From Actinomycetota bacterium (GTDB taxonomy: Bacteria; Actinomycetota; Actinomycetes; S36-B12; UBA10799), in assembly GCA_020637055.1 (NCBI GenBank), contig JACJWR010000004.1:226841-290840 (forward strand): a stretch of DNA of 64,000 nt. The letters run 5' to 3'. The notes beneath the pieces are model-generated. The model saw only the letters and a list, made by a program, of their open reading frames with translations. It made no database searches and was not told the DNA's origin. Of the stretch, positions 56,013-64,000 are shown one piece after another (the stretch's first letter is position 1; each line of letters starts with the position of its first letter). A program made the translations under genes and the position numbers.

Positions 56013-56959
56013 GCCGCTTCGACTTCGAGTTCGGACAGCGGGACATTGCGATCCGCAGCGCCGGCGGCCAAGGCGGCCGACACGTAGAGAGCCATCGACT
56101 GCAGGTAGAGCACCAGCAGGATCCCGATCGGAGCGGTGAGCGCGCCGTATTGCGGCTTGTCGATGGCGAAGGCGAGGATCACCGTCATCGCACGTTTGAG
56201 TACTTCGATCGCAATCGCACCGAAGATGGCGCCGACCACCCTTGAACGCCGATCCGGGCGGACTCCGCCGAAGTGGCTGAGGATGAGATAGACGATCAGG
56301 AAGTCGACCGCCAGCGTGAGCACACCGGCGCCGATCTGCAGCAGGATCGTGGTCCCGCCCCGTTCGAGCCCGATCGCCTCGAAGACCCGGCCGGCGAAGG
56401 TGGAGGTGACCGTGGAGGCGACGAACGACAACAGGATCAGCGGCGCGAGCGCCAGGAGCCACCCGAGCAGTCGCAGTTTCGCCACCACGATGTTGCGGGG
56501 GTCCTTGGGTGCGCCGTAGACCAAGTGGACTGATTGGTAGGCGGCGTTGACCCCGCCGAGTCCACCGTAGAGCAGTCCGACGAGGCCCAGGATCGAGGCG
56601 GTCTGGCCGGCTGCGCGTAGCTGGTCCGGGTCGAGCCGGCCATCTCCGACCAGGCCGGGGAAGGCTTCGCCCAGCGCCTCGGTGACGTAGGAGGAGATCT
56701 GCTCGCTGCCGATGGTGGCCGCCAGACCGTAGGCGAACGCCAGCAGGGCGAAGATTGAGAAGAACAGGTAGTAGGTGGTGCCGGCCGCAAGCAGCGGCAC
56801 CTTGGCGTGGCTGAACCGGTAGAAGGCTCGATAGCCCACCCCGACGATCGTGCCGACGAGGTTGTCCTTGTTGCCCCATTGGCGGACCTTCTTGGGGGTC
56901 TCTTTCGGCGGTGGATCGATCGCGCTGCCCGACACAGGCGGCGGCATGGTCTGTGCCAT
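56009..56959 (-). CDS. YihY/BrkB-family membrane protein
   Basis: 316 residues with about six membrane segments. YRFSHAKVPLLAAGTTYYLF opens the conserved domain, with GLGGVNAAYQSVHLVYG and VVGAIFGAIAIEVLKRAMTV later. The family was once called RNase BN in error; its function is not settled. The cytoplasmic N-terminus is Pro/Lys-rich. ATG at 56959 is preferred, with GGGAGGAT upstream; a second ATG lies four codons in. It diverges from the RCC1 gene across 268 bp. Confidence 0.85.
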   Translation of the reverse strand: MAQTMPPPVSGSAIDPPPKETPKKVRQWGNKDNLVGTIVGVGYRAFYRFSHAKVPLLAAGTTYYLFFSIFALLAFAYGLAATIGSEQISSYVTEALGEAFPGLVGDGRLDPDQLRAAGQTASILGLVGLLYGGLGGVNAAYQSVHLVYGAPKDPRNIVVAKLRLLGWLLALAPLILLSFVASTVTSTFAGRVFEAIGLERGGTTILLQIGAGVLTLAVDFLIVYLILSHFGGVRPDRRSRVVGAIFGAIAIEVLKRAMTVILAFAIDKPQYGALTAPIGILLVLYLQSMALYVSAALAAGAADRNVPLSELEVEAA

Positions 56960-57227
56960 GTGCGGATCCTCCCTCGTCGGCTGGCGCCTCGGCGCCCGGC
57001 GTAGAACCGAAGCCTGGCACAGCAGGCGGGTGCGAGGTGGCGTGACGGAGGAAGAGCTTCTCCGCTGGCGACAGGGCGTGACGGGGTTGCCTCAGGAGGC
57101 TCGGGACGTATGTCCCGTCGGTGGCGGGACCAAACTCCCTTGTGGCGGTTTCGCGGCTCTCAATAGTTTCGATTCGGTGCGGTATTCGGCAGATCCGACC
57201 CGGTCGTGCAGAGCGCGGGAGAGTGTG

Positions 57228-60200
57228 ATGAACAAGGTGTTGAGCAACCGCTTCCTTTCCGTCCCGATCGCGGTGCTGGCGTTGGCTGCCGCATTGTTGC
57301 TCGGAGCCCCGGCGGCCCACTCGAACCCGGTGGTGGCGCAATCGTCGGCCGGGGTCGCGGCCGAACCGCAGCCGGTACCGCAGACCCACACCGTCGGGTG
57401 GGGATCAGACGTCGAAGGGCAGATCGGAGCCGTCCCCCCAGGACAGGAGTGGACGACTCCGGCGCCGACTCAACCCGGTGCCTTGGGTGACGGCTCCTTC
57501 GAGGAGGTATCCGCGGGGCTGAACTTCAGTTGCGGTCTGACCGCCGCGGGTGAGGTGTTCTGCTGGGGGGCAAACGGTGCGGGTCAGTTGGGCATCGGAA
57601 CGCCCGGCCCGGACGTCACCCAGCCGGTTCAGGTCGTGGGTGGTCAACAGGGCGGTGAGTTCCTGCAGGGGGTCAAGCAACTGTCCGTGGGAAGCGAACA
57701 GGCGTGCGCCCTCACCGAATCCGGCGAGTTGTTCTGCTGGGGCTGGAACGAATACGGCCAGGTGGGCAACGGATCCGACACACCGGACGTCGTGCCCGCC
57801 CCGGTGCGGGTCGTCGGCGGGGAACAGGGTGGGCAGTTCCTCACCGACGTGGTCCAGGTCGATGCCGGCAACGGCAATCACACGTGCGTTGTGGTCGATG
57901 GGGGCGGGGTGTACTGCTGGGGCTGGAACATGACCGGCCAACTCGGCAACGATCAGGGCGGACTCGACGAGTTCAGCGGGTTCCCGGTGCAGGTTGTCGC
58001 CGGCCAGCAAGGGCAAAGCGGCTTCTTCACCGACGCGGTCGAGGTTGCCGTCGGCGGTCTGCACACCTGCGCCCGGGTGGAGACCGAGGGGGAGATGTAC
58101 TGCTGGGGTTCCGACGGTGTGGGCCAACTGGGTGACGGCGTGCAAGGAGATTGGATCGCACGTCCCCAGCGTGTGGTGGCCGGTGAGACGTCAGACGATC
58201 CGGCGGAGGAGTTCCTGTCCGGCGCCGACGAGGTGGTCGCCGGATCCAACAACACCTGCGCCCGCCTCGGCTATGGGGTCGCGTGTTGGGGCGACGGGGA
58301 GATTGGTCAGTTGGGCAACGGCCAGAGCGGTTCCGGGCTGCTGAGTGCTGAACCGGTCTGGGTGCTTGCCGGGGAGCAGACCGAGGGGGGCGAGGATCTC
58401 GGCGACGTGATGGAGTTGACCGCCGGTTTCGACCACGAGTGTGCGGTCGTCGAATCGACCGGTGAGGTGTACTGCTGGGGCTACAACAGCAAGGGGCAGT
58501 TGGGCAACGGCTCGACTGGGGCGCAGATGCTGTTCAGTTCCGTGCCGGTGAAGGTGCTTGGCATCGGCGGGCAGGGCGTGCTCCAGCAGGGGGTGACGAT
58601 CAGCGGCGGTGGCGAGCACACCATGGCGGTGCTGCTGCCGGCAGTGCCGCCGACCTCCACCGATTCCTGGGCCTGGGGCAGCAACGCCTTCGGCACCCTG
58701 GGCAACTCCGGCTACCCGTTCAACGTCGCCGCGGCGCCGATCCCGGTGGCGGCTGGCCAGTCGGCTGACCAGGCGTTCGTCACGGTCGCGGCCGGCGGTT
58801 TCCACTCGTGTGGGGTGACGGCAGCCGGCGAGGTGTTCTGTTGGGGCCTCAACGCCACCGGACAAGTGGGGACCGGCACCGAAGGCGGAACCTTCGCAGA
58901 CCCGGTGCAGGTGGTCGGCGGCCAGCAGGGAGGACAGTTCCTCACCGACGTGGTCGCGGTGTCGTTGGGGGTCCGGCACACGTGCGCCTTGACCGATGCC
59001 GGAGAGGTGTACTGCTGGGGGGAGAACGACTCGGGTCAACTGGGCGACGGCGACTCAACCAATTCGGCGATACCGATGCGGGTACTCGCCGGGGAGCAGG
59101 GCGCGGGCTTCCTCAGCGGCGTCGCGCAGCTCGACGCCGGCGGCTACTCCGCCTGTGCCTTGCTCGACGACGGCTCGGTGTTCTGCTGGGGCAGCAACAA
59201 ACACGGCCAGTTGGGCAACGGGCAGTTTGTTCCGCCGGACTTCGAAGCCGCCCCGGTCCAGGTGGTCGCCGGTGAGCAGGCCACGAACGGAGTCTCGGCG
59301 GCGACGGGCGGCTTGGCGGGGGTCCAGACGTTGTCCGCCGGCGACACCACAGCCTGCGCCGTCGCCAACGGTGAGGTGCTCTGCTGGGGCAACAACGAAT
59401 TCGGTCAACTCGGCGACGGCAAGAGCGAAGAGCAGCCGACCAGCAATGTGCCGGTGCGCACCCTCGGCGTCGGCGGCACGGGCTTCCTCACCGGGATCGA
59501 GAGCGTTGCCGCCGGCGCTTCCAGCACCTGCGCGATTCGGGACCAGAACGCCCAGGTGCTCTGCTGGGGCGACAACGAGTTCGGTCAGTTGGCCAACGAC
59601 CAGGCGCCGGGCACCGAACTGCGCAGCGATGTGCCGGTGGAGTCGCTGGATCCGACCGGGCAGGAGCCGCTGGTCGGGATGGACGGCGTTTCGGTGGGTC
59701 AGATCGGCGCGTGCGGGAACACCGCGCAGGGCGGTGTGCTCTGCTGGGGCAGTAACACCGTCGGTGAGGTGGGCAGCGGCCTGCTGCCCTCGCAATTGGA
59801 GAACGCGTTGCTGCCGATGCCTGTTGCCGGACCCAACGGCGCGGGTCTGCTCGGTGGGATCGGCCAGGTGTCGATGACGAACTCGCACGCGATCGCGGTG
59901 GCGGCATCGGTGCCGTCGGCGCCGCACGACCTCGTGGCGACACCCGGCTACACCACCGCGGTGGTGGACTTCCAATTCGGCCCCGACGGTGGATTGCCCG
60001 TGACCGGGGTGGAGTATTCGATCGATGGCGGTGGATCGTGGGTGCCGACCGGCTCCACGGCGCCGCAGGTGAACGTGTCCGATCTGCCCAACGGGGTGCC
60101 GACCGAGGTGAAGGTCCGGGCGGTCAACGCGGTCGGGCCAGGTGCCTCGGCCTCGGTATCGGTGACACCTCTCGGAGCGGTGTTCTCCGGACTGGAGTCG

Positions 60201-61376
60201 TCGTTCCGGGTGTTCGACTCCCGGGTATCCCAGGGTGGTCCGGGGCCGCTCACCCCCGGCGTTCCGGTGACGGTTGACGTGCAGGCCCCGGCCGGCGCGG
60301 TGGCCGTGTCCTACAACCTCACCCTCGTGGGCACCGTCGGATCAGGCCACGTGGCGGTGGGTCCGGCCGGGGCCGACCTCTCGGGGACATCGACCGCGAA
60401 CTGGTTTGCTTCAGGCCAACGCTGGGCCAATGCCTACGTCAGTTCACTGGGTCAGGGCGGATCGATCCAGGTCGTCGCCCGTGGCGGCCAGACTGACGCC
60501 ATTGTGGACGTCACCGGGTTCTACCTCGCGGACGGTCAGACGGTGCCGGCAGGTGCCGGGCAGGAGAAGCCGGCTGCAGGTGGCGCGACGGCCGTGATGC
60601 CCACTGCGACGGCTGATTCGCTGTTCGTGCCGACAGCGCCCAAGCGGGCCTACGACTCCAGGGGTATCGACGGGCCGATCTTCTCCGGTCAGGAGCGCAC
60701 CATCGACCTTGATCTGTGGGTGCCGGCCGGTGCGACGGGTGTGGCCTACACGGTGACGGTGACCGAGACGGTGGGTGCGGGGCACCTCGCGGTGGGTGTG
60801 CCTGGTGAGGGCAACCCTGGCACGTCGGTCATCAACTGGTTCGCCAACGGCCAGAATGTGGCGAACTCGGCGACCGCTGCGGTCAACGAGGCTCGCGAGA
60901 TCTCGGTGTTCGCCGGCGGCGGGCCGACCGAATTCATCATCGACATCTTGGGCTACTTCACGCCGGTCGCGGCGCCCGCGGGTCAGGTGAGCGCGAGCAA
61001 TGGGCAGTCGGGGCTTCGATTCACCGCGATCGCACCGTCGCGGGCCTACGATTCGCGGGCATCCGACGGGCCTATTGCCGGCGGGCAATCCCGCACCACG
61101 ACCGTGATTCCGGCCAGTTCCCAGGTGCCTGCGGGAGTGGGTGCGGTGGCGTTCAACCTGACTGAGACCGACACCCTCGGCCGCGGCCACCTCAGAGTCG
61201 CCCCCGGCGGTTCGCCGATTCCCGCGGTGTCGACGATCAACTGGTACACCGACGGGATGCGACTTGCCAACGGCAGCGTGGTGGGCGTGACGGACGATCA
61301 GATGACCACCTATGCCCGTGCCACCCAAGGCGGTTCGACGCAGTACCTGGTCGACATCGGCGGCTACTACAACTGA
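57228..61376 (+). CDS. secreted RCC1-repeat protein with fibronectin III and three YDSR domains
   Basis: 1,382 residues. A signal peptide (FLSVPIAVLALAAALLLGAP) is followed from residue ~54 to ~890 by 14 RCC1-type repeats, each with a core like FCWGANGAGQLG; 14 equals two seven-bladed propellers. Most repeats carry a Cys pair (SCGLTAAGEVFCWG), probably disulfides stabilising the blades outside the cell. Residues ~897-985 resemble fibronectin III (PSAPHDLVATPG ... VKVRAVNAVGPGAS). Three copies of a ~110-residue domain follow (about 990-1100, 1135-1245, 1263-1382), each with (Y/F)DSR, G-H-V/L and N-W then VDVTGFY/VDILGYF. No membrane anchor or sortase signal is seen. Ligand unknown; adhesion or surface binding is likely. 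Confidence 0.88.
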   Translation: MNKVLSNRFLSVPIAVLALAAALLLGAPAAHSNPVVAQSSAGVAAEPQPVPQTHTVGWGSDVEGQIGAVPPGQEWTTPAPTQPGALGDGSFEEVSAGLNFSCGLTAAGEVFCWGANGAGQLGIGTPGPDVTQPVQVVGGQQGGEFLQGVKQLSVGSEQACALTESGELFCWGWNEYGQVGNGSDTPDVVPAPVRVVGGEQGGQFLTDVVQVDAGNGNHTCVVVDGGGVYCWGWNMTGQLGNDQGGLDEFSGFPVQVVAGQQGQSGFFTDAVEVAVGGLHTCARVETEGEMYCWGSDGVGQLGDGVQGDWIARPQRVVAGETSDDPAEEFLSGADEVVAGSNNTCARLGYGVACWGDGEIGQLGNGQSGSGLLSAEPVWVLAGEQTEGGEDLGDVMELTAGFDHECAVVESTGEVYCWGYNSKGQLGNGSTGAQMLFSSVPVKVLGIGGQGVLQQGVTISGGGEHTMAVLLPAVPPTSTDSWAWGSNAFGTLGNSGYPFNVAAAPIPVAAGQSADQAFVTVAAGGFHSCGVTAAGEVFCWGLNATGQVGTGTEGGTFADPVQVVGGQQGGQFLTDVVAVSLGVRHTCALTDAGEVYCWGENDSGQLGDGDSTNSAIPMRVLAGEQGAGFLSGVAQLDAGGYSACALLDDGSVFCWGSNKHGQLGNGQFVPPDFEAAPVQVVAGEQATNGVSAATGGLAGVQTLSAGDTTACAVANGEVLCWGNNEFGQLGDGKSEEQPTSNVPVRTLGVGGTGFLTGIESVAAGASSTCAIRDQNAQVLCWGDNEFGQLANDQAPGTELRSDVPVESLDPTGQEPLVGMDGVSVGQIGACGNTAQGGVLCWGSNTVGEVGSGLLPSQLENALLPMPVAGPNGAGLLGGIGQVSMTNSHAIAVAASVPSAPHDLVATPGYTTAVVDFQFGPDGGLPVTGVEYSIDGGGSWVPTGSTAPQVNVSDLPNGVPTEVKVRAVNAVGPGASASVSVTPLGAVFSGLESSFRVFDSRVSQGGPGPLTPGVPVTVDVQAPAGAVAVSYNLTLVGTVGSGHVAVGPAGADLSGTSTANWFASGQRWANAYVSSLGQGGSIQVVARGGQTDAIVDVTGFYLADGQTVPAGAGQEKPAAGGATAVMPTATADSLFVPTAPKRAYDSRGIDGPIFSGQERTIDLDLWVPAGATGVAYTVTVTETVGAGHLAVGVPGEGNPGTSVINWFANGQNVANSATAAVNEAREISVFAGGGPTEFIIDILGYFTPVAAPAGQVSASNGQSGLRFTAIAPSRAYDSRASDGPIAGGQSRTTTVIPASSQVPAGVGAVAFNLTETDTLGRGHLRVAPGGSPIPAVSTINWYTDGMRLANGSVVGVTDDQMTTYARATQGGSTQYLVDIGGYYN

Positions 61377-61395
61377 CGCGCCCGGGTTGCCCTGG

Positions 61396-61411
61396 CGGCC
61401 GATTGCGGCCG
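61396..61411. terminator. possible short terminator between convergent genes
   Basis: CGGCCG-ATTG-CGGCCG followed by GGTTTC lies in the 39-bp gap between the RCC1 gene and the flavoprotein gene. The stem is only six bp, so support is weak. Confidence 0.35.
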
Positions 61412-61415
61412 GGTT

Positions 61416-62462
61416 TCAACTCTCGGGCAGCGGGCGAGGCGGTGTCGGTGCCGGGGCGGGTCGGCCGGCCAGTGCGGCGGCAACCCGGTCGGCGTGCTGG
61501 TGGCTGTTCTCGATGAACACGTCGAACTTGTCCTGGGTTCCGGCGCTCGCCGTGCCCACGACGTAGATACCGGGCACGCCGGTGGCCATGGTTGCCGGAT
61601 CATGTTCGGGTGCCTGCCGGGCGCCGGTGAGCGGGATGCCCGCGAGTTCGAAGATGCGACGATCGGCGGTGTAGCCGAGCTGCAGCAGCACGTCGTCCAC
61701 CTCGATCGACTCGGTCGTCTCGGTCGCCGTGCCGCCGGGTTCGCGGAGAATCACTCTCCCAGGCTCGATGCGCACGACCTCGCGCGGCATCAACCGGGTG
61801 ATCTCGCCCTCGTCGAGCAGCGACTCCACCTCGGGTCGGATCCAATGTTTGACCCTGGGGTTCAGGGCCTCACCGCGGTGGGCCAGCGAAACCCGAGCGC
61901 CCACCCGGTAGAGTCGCAGAGCCGATTCGGCGGCGCTGTTCCGCCCTCCGATCACCAGCACCCGACGGCCGTAGTACCGGTGCGGATCGCCCAACGCGCG
62001 TCGCACGCCGTCGAGATCCTCGCCGGGCACTCCCAGCCGGCGCGGGTGGGCGGTGCCGCCGGTGGCCAGGACGATGACCGCGGTGTCGATTTCGGACTGC
62101 CGGCCCCAGTTGTCCCGCACCGTCACCCGGAAGGCGCCGGCCCGGCCCCGGATCGCCACCACCTCGGTGAAGGTGGACACCTGCAGGCGGTGAGCGGCGG
62201 CGAAGGCGCGCAGGTAGGCGAGATACTCCTCGCCGGTTGTCTTCTCCTGGGTGGCCGAGGGCACCGGCAGACCCCGCAGAGCAAGTCGCTCCGGCGAGGT
62301 GAAGAACCGGGTGGCAGGGGGGAACTGACGTGCGATCGTGTCGCCGATCGATCCGGCATCCACCACCTGCACCCGGTGGCCTTCGTCGGCGAGCACGGCT
62401 GCGGTTTCCAGTCCGATCGGTCCGGCCCCGACCACGAGGACGTCGGTTCGGGTGTCGGGCAC
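61416..62462 (-). CDS. FAD/NAD(P)-dependent oxidoreductase, YpdA-like
   Basis: A 348-residue flavoprotein with FAD motif VLVVGAGPIGLETAAVLAD at the N-terminus, a second dinucleotide motif VLVIGGRNSAAESALRLYR, and the C-terminal FAD contact GIYVVGTASAGTQDKFDVFI. It lacks a thioredoxin-reductase CxxC. These features match YpdA-type reductases, which reduce low-molecular-weight thiol disulfides in bacillithiol organisms; in an actinobacterium the thiol could be mycothiol or something else. GTG at 62462 is chosen because GCGAGGA lies upstream and the FAD motif begins eight residues in. The upstream extension of the frame looks non-coding. Confidence 0.82.
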   Translation of the reverse strand: MPDTRTDVLVVGAGPIGLETAAVLADEGHRVQVVDAGSIGDTIARQFPPATRFFTSPERLALRGLPVPSATQEKTTGEEYLAYLRAFAAAHRLQVSTFTEVVAIRGRAGAFRVTVRDNWGRQSEIDTAVIVLATGGTAHPRRLGVPGEDLDGVRRALGDPHRYYGRRVLVIGGRNSAAESALRLYRVGARVSLAHRGEALNPRVKHWIRPEVESLLDEGEITRLMPREVVRIEPGRVILREPGGTATETTESIEVDDVLLQLGYTADRRIFELAGIPLTGARQAPEHDPATMATGVPGIYVVGTASAGTQDKFDVFIENSHQHADRVAAALAGRPAPAPTPPRPLPES

Positions 62463-62567
62463 GGGTCCTCGCTTCTGGTCTGGATGGGCGCTGCGGCGCG
62501 CGTTCGTCAAGGCTAGCGGCGTGGGATGCCCGCGGCCGCCTCGTCGCGCCGGGTCACAGGTGCGCGC

Positions 62568-62573
62568 TACCGT
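62568..62573 (+). promoter_or_regulatory. candidate leaderless -10 box (TACCGT) of the GNAT gene
   Basis: TACCGT is followed by a six-base spacer and ATG at 62580. Confidence 0.4.
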
Positions 62574-62579
62574 CGTGGC

Positions 62580-63128
62580 ATGACCATCATCGCCGAGGCC
62601 GCCGACGTGCCCGTGCGCGAGGCGACCGCCGAAGACATTCCCGAGATCCTCGACATGATCTACGAACTCGCCCGGAACGAGGGCTACCTGGGCAATGTGC
62701 GGACCACCGAGGAGCAGTTGCTGCAACTGCTTTTTCCGGAGGCTGCAGGGTCGCGGGCCAACACGCCTACCGGTTTGCCGGCCGCCTATTGCCTGGTGGT
62801 CGACGCCGAATCGGGCGACGGGTTGTGGGGTATGGCGTTGTGGTACCTCACGGTGTCCACCTGGGAGGGTCGCTATGGGATCCACCTCGAGGACTTGTAC
62901 GTGCGTTCCGAGGCCCGGGGAAAGGGGGTGGGTAAAGCCCTGGTGATGACGCTGGCCGCTTTGTGCGAGGAGCACGGGTATCCCCGGCTGGAGTGGGCGG
63001 TGCAGGATTCGAATGAGCACGCACGCGCCTTCTACCGCAGTCTGCGCGCCGATGAGTTGGAGGAGTGGCTGACGAACCGCCTATCGGGTAGGCCCCTCCG
63101 GGCGCTCGCCGAGGAGGTCGACCTGTAG
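62580..63128 (+). CDS. GNAT-family N-acetyltransferase
   Basis: 182 residues. The acetyl-CoA motif is VRSEARGKGVGKALVMTLA and the later LEWAVQDSNEHARAFYRSL is typical of the diamine/amino-acid acetyltransferase branch (spermidine acetyltransferase-like). The N-terminus VREATAEDIPEILDMIYELA is standard for the fold. Acceptor unknown, although a polyamine would fit the PLP decarboxylase elsewhere in the window. The start is set by the leaderless -10 box. Confidence 0.83.
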   Translation: MTIIAEAADVPVREATAEDIPEILDMIYELARNEGYLGNVRTTEEQLLQLLFPEAAGSRANTPTGLPAAYCLVVDAESGDGLWGMALWYLTVSTWEGRYGIHLEDLYVRSEARGKGVGKALVMTLAALCEEHGYPRLEWAVQDSNEHARAFYRSLRADELEEWLTNRLSGRPLRALAEEVDL

Positions 63129-63227
63129 CGGATCCGCGCCGCGGTCTGCCCGTGGGCAGGAGCCGGTAGATGCTGATCGGGAGGTGCGGATCGGTCGGCG
63201 TGGGTCGGGTGGTGGGAACCGGAGAGG

Positions 63228-63914
63228 TCAGCGCACGACCTTGATCGAGAACATCGGGCTGTCGAACGCCATCCGCATCCGCAGCCAGAGCGGCAGATAC
63301 ATCTCCATCCCGCGGGCGGCGGTGATGTCGCCGAGGTCCAGCAGATCGTGCCAGCCGAGTGCGATCAGTAGAGCACGCACCTCGTCTTTGGCACCCGCAT
63401 CGTTGCCCGCCACGAACATGGTGTGGTTGCCGTCGTCCAGGCTCTTCGGATCGATCATGATCGGTGCGGTGACGGTGTTGAGCGTCTTCACCACGTTGGC
63501 TTCCGGGAAGGTCCGCTGCAGCAACTCCCCGATGGAGTCGGTGTTCACCACCGACAGGCTCGGGAGGGCATCGGGGGCGAAGACCAGCGGATTGGTGACG
63601 TCGATGACGGTGGTGCCGGTCAGCGACTCCGGGTCGGCGAGCGAGAGGGCTTCCGGGGCGTTGGCTCCGGCCACGGCGAGCACGATGATGTCTGCCGCGT
63701 CAGCCGCCTCAGCGATGGTGGTCACCCCGATTCCCGGGTGGGCGGAGTGCCAGTCGCCGAATCCGGGTGCACCTCGGGGGGTTGATGCGGTGCGCGCCAG
63801 CGCGGCGTCGACGTCGCGGGTGCCGATGGTGACGTCGTAGTCGGCTCGGGTGAACCCCTCCGCGAGCGCCTGACCCACCATTCCAGTGCCGAGTATCGCG
63901 AGATGCGTTGACAT
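63228..63914 (-). CDS. NADPH-dependent F420 reductase-like protein (NAD(P)-binding)
   Basis: 228 residues. The N-terminus AILGTGMVGQALAEGFTRA is a Rossmann motif, followed by TIGTRD, DIIVLAVAGANAPEAL and VIDVTNPL, the pattern of F420-dependent NADP reductase-like proteins; VNTDSIGELLQRTFPEANVV and TMFVAGND are also typical. The family moves hydride between F420 and NADP, but many members use other substrates. ATG at 63914 is set by TACCGT six bases upstream on the minus strand. Confidence 0.83.
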   Translation of the reverse strand: MSTHLAILGTGMVGQALAEGFTRADYDVTIGTRDVDAALARTASTPRGAPGFGDWHSAHPGIGVTTIAEAADAADIIVLAVAGANAPEALSLADPESLTGTTVIDVTNPLVFAPDALPSLSVVNTDSIGELLQRTFPEANVVKTLNTVTAPIMIDPKSLDDGNHTMFVAGNDAGAKDEVRALLIALGWHDLLDLGDITAARGMEMYLPLWLRMRMAFDSPMFSIKVVR

Positions 63915-63920
63915 GCGTCC

Positions 63921-63926
63921 ACGGTA
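63921..63926 (-). promoter_or_regulatory. candidate leaderless -10 box (TACCGT) of the F420 reductase-like gene
   Basis: On the minus strand TACCGT is followed by a six-base spacer and ATG at 63914. Confidence 0.4.
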
Positions 63927-63942
63927 GCCCGAGCGCACCCCG

Positions 63943-63989
63943 CCTCGCGAGCGCCACCGCCGCCCACCTCGCGAGCGCCACCGCCGCCC
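63943..63989 (+). repeat. tandem 24-bp-period direct repeat at window end
   Basis: A 23-bp string beginning CCTCGCGAGCGCCACC occurs at 63943-63965 and again at 63967-63989. It contains the palindrome TCGCGA. The repeat may continue beyond the window. Confidence 0.7.
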
Positions 63990-64000
63990 CCGCCCCGCGG

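Noticed and set aside
63147..63160. CTGCCCGTGGGCAG as a terminator between the GNAT and F420 reductase-like genes
   Set aside because: The loop would be two bases and there is no T-run, so it is a palindrome without clear terminator form.

Overview
The window is a chromosomal segment from a high-GC actinobacterium. Coding is dense, GTG starts are common, and many stop and start codons overlap (ATGA, GTGA, TGATG). Gene content points the same way: MurT/GatD, GlgE, a ccr-type crotonyl-CoA carboxylase/reductase, and a ligA-gatCAB block. Gene order from about 26.4 to 49.4 kb resembles the mycobacterial Rv3039c-to-Rv3009c stretch: enoyl-CoA hydratase, methyltransferase, hexapeptide acyltransferase, GT4, methyltransferase, GH57, ETF, cysteine desulfurase, mnmA, MetE-like, ligA, gatCAB. 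No rRNA, tRNA, CRISPR array or intact insertion sequence was seen. The genus cannot be named from this sequence alone.

0-7.7 kb: the 3' part of a duplicated 3-hydroxyacyl-CoA dehydrogenase, a small zinc-ribbon protein, two alpha/beta hydrolases around an SDR, an OafA-type acyltransferase with an SGNH tail, and an ABC-F ATPase. 7.7-16.6 kb: an acyl-CoA cluster with ccr, a VOC epimerase, a thiolase, MeaB and a B12-dependent mutase large subunit. The mutase active-site residues (Phe/Gln) fit isobutyryl-CoA mutase rather than methylmalonyl-CoA mutase. Together these enzymes would build and rearrange C4 acyl-CoAs.

The unusual part is 11.94-14.6 kb, which lies between meaB and the mutase on the opposite strand. 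It holds two tandem decaying polymorphic-toxin modules: an N-truncated phage MuF head-protein domain followed by a PD-(D/E)XK-like nuclease tail, and an orphan linker followed by an ADP-ribosyltransferase-like tail. Each tail is joined by a stop/start overlap to a small immunity-like gene, and each ends in a copy of the same hairpin. The short linker where tails are exchanged is conserved as DNA in both modules.

16.6-32.8 kb: thioredoxin-TPR protein, MurT-GatD, a glgX-glgE-glgB alpha-glucan operon, then a cluster like the mycobacterial methylglucose lipopolysaccharide genes. 32.8-37.7 kb: etfBA and a long PLP decarboxylase. 37.7-50.8 kb: tRNA thiolation genes, two TRIC-like membrane proteins, a surface protein, ligA, gatCAB, a lipoprotein and an SCO2322-family protein. 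51.3-56 kb: oleA-oleBC-oleD for long-chain alkene synthesis, with oleB and oleC fused. 57-61.4 kb: a secreted 1,382-residue protein with 14 RCC1-type repeats, a fibronectin III domain and three C-terminal domains that recur in the surface protein at 41.6 kb. The right end has a YpdA-like flavoprotein, a GNAT protein and an F420-dependent-reductase-like protein.

Many genes have a TANNNT box 6-8 nt before the start codon and no Shine-Dalgarno, indicating widespread leaderless transcription.
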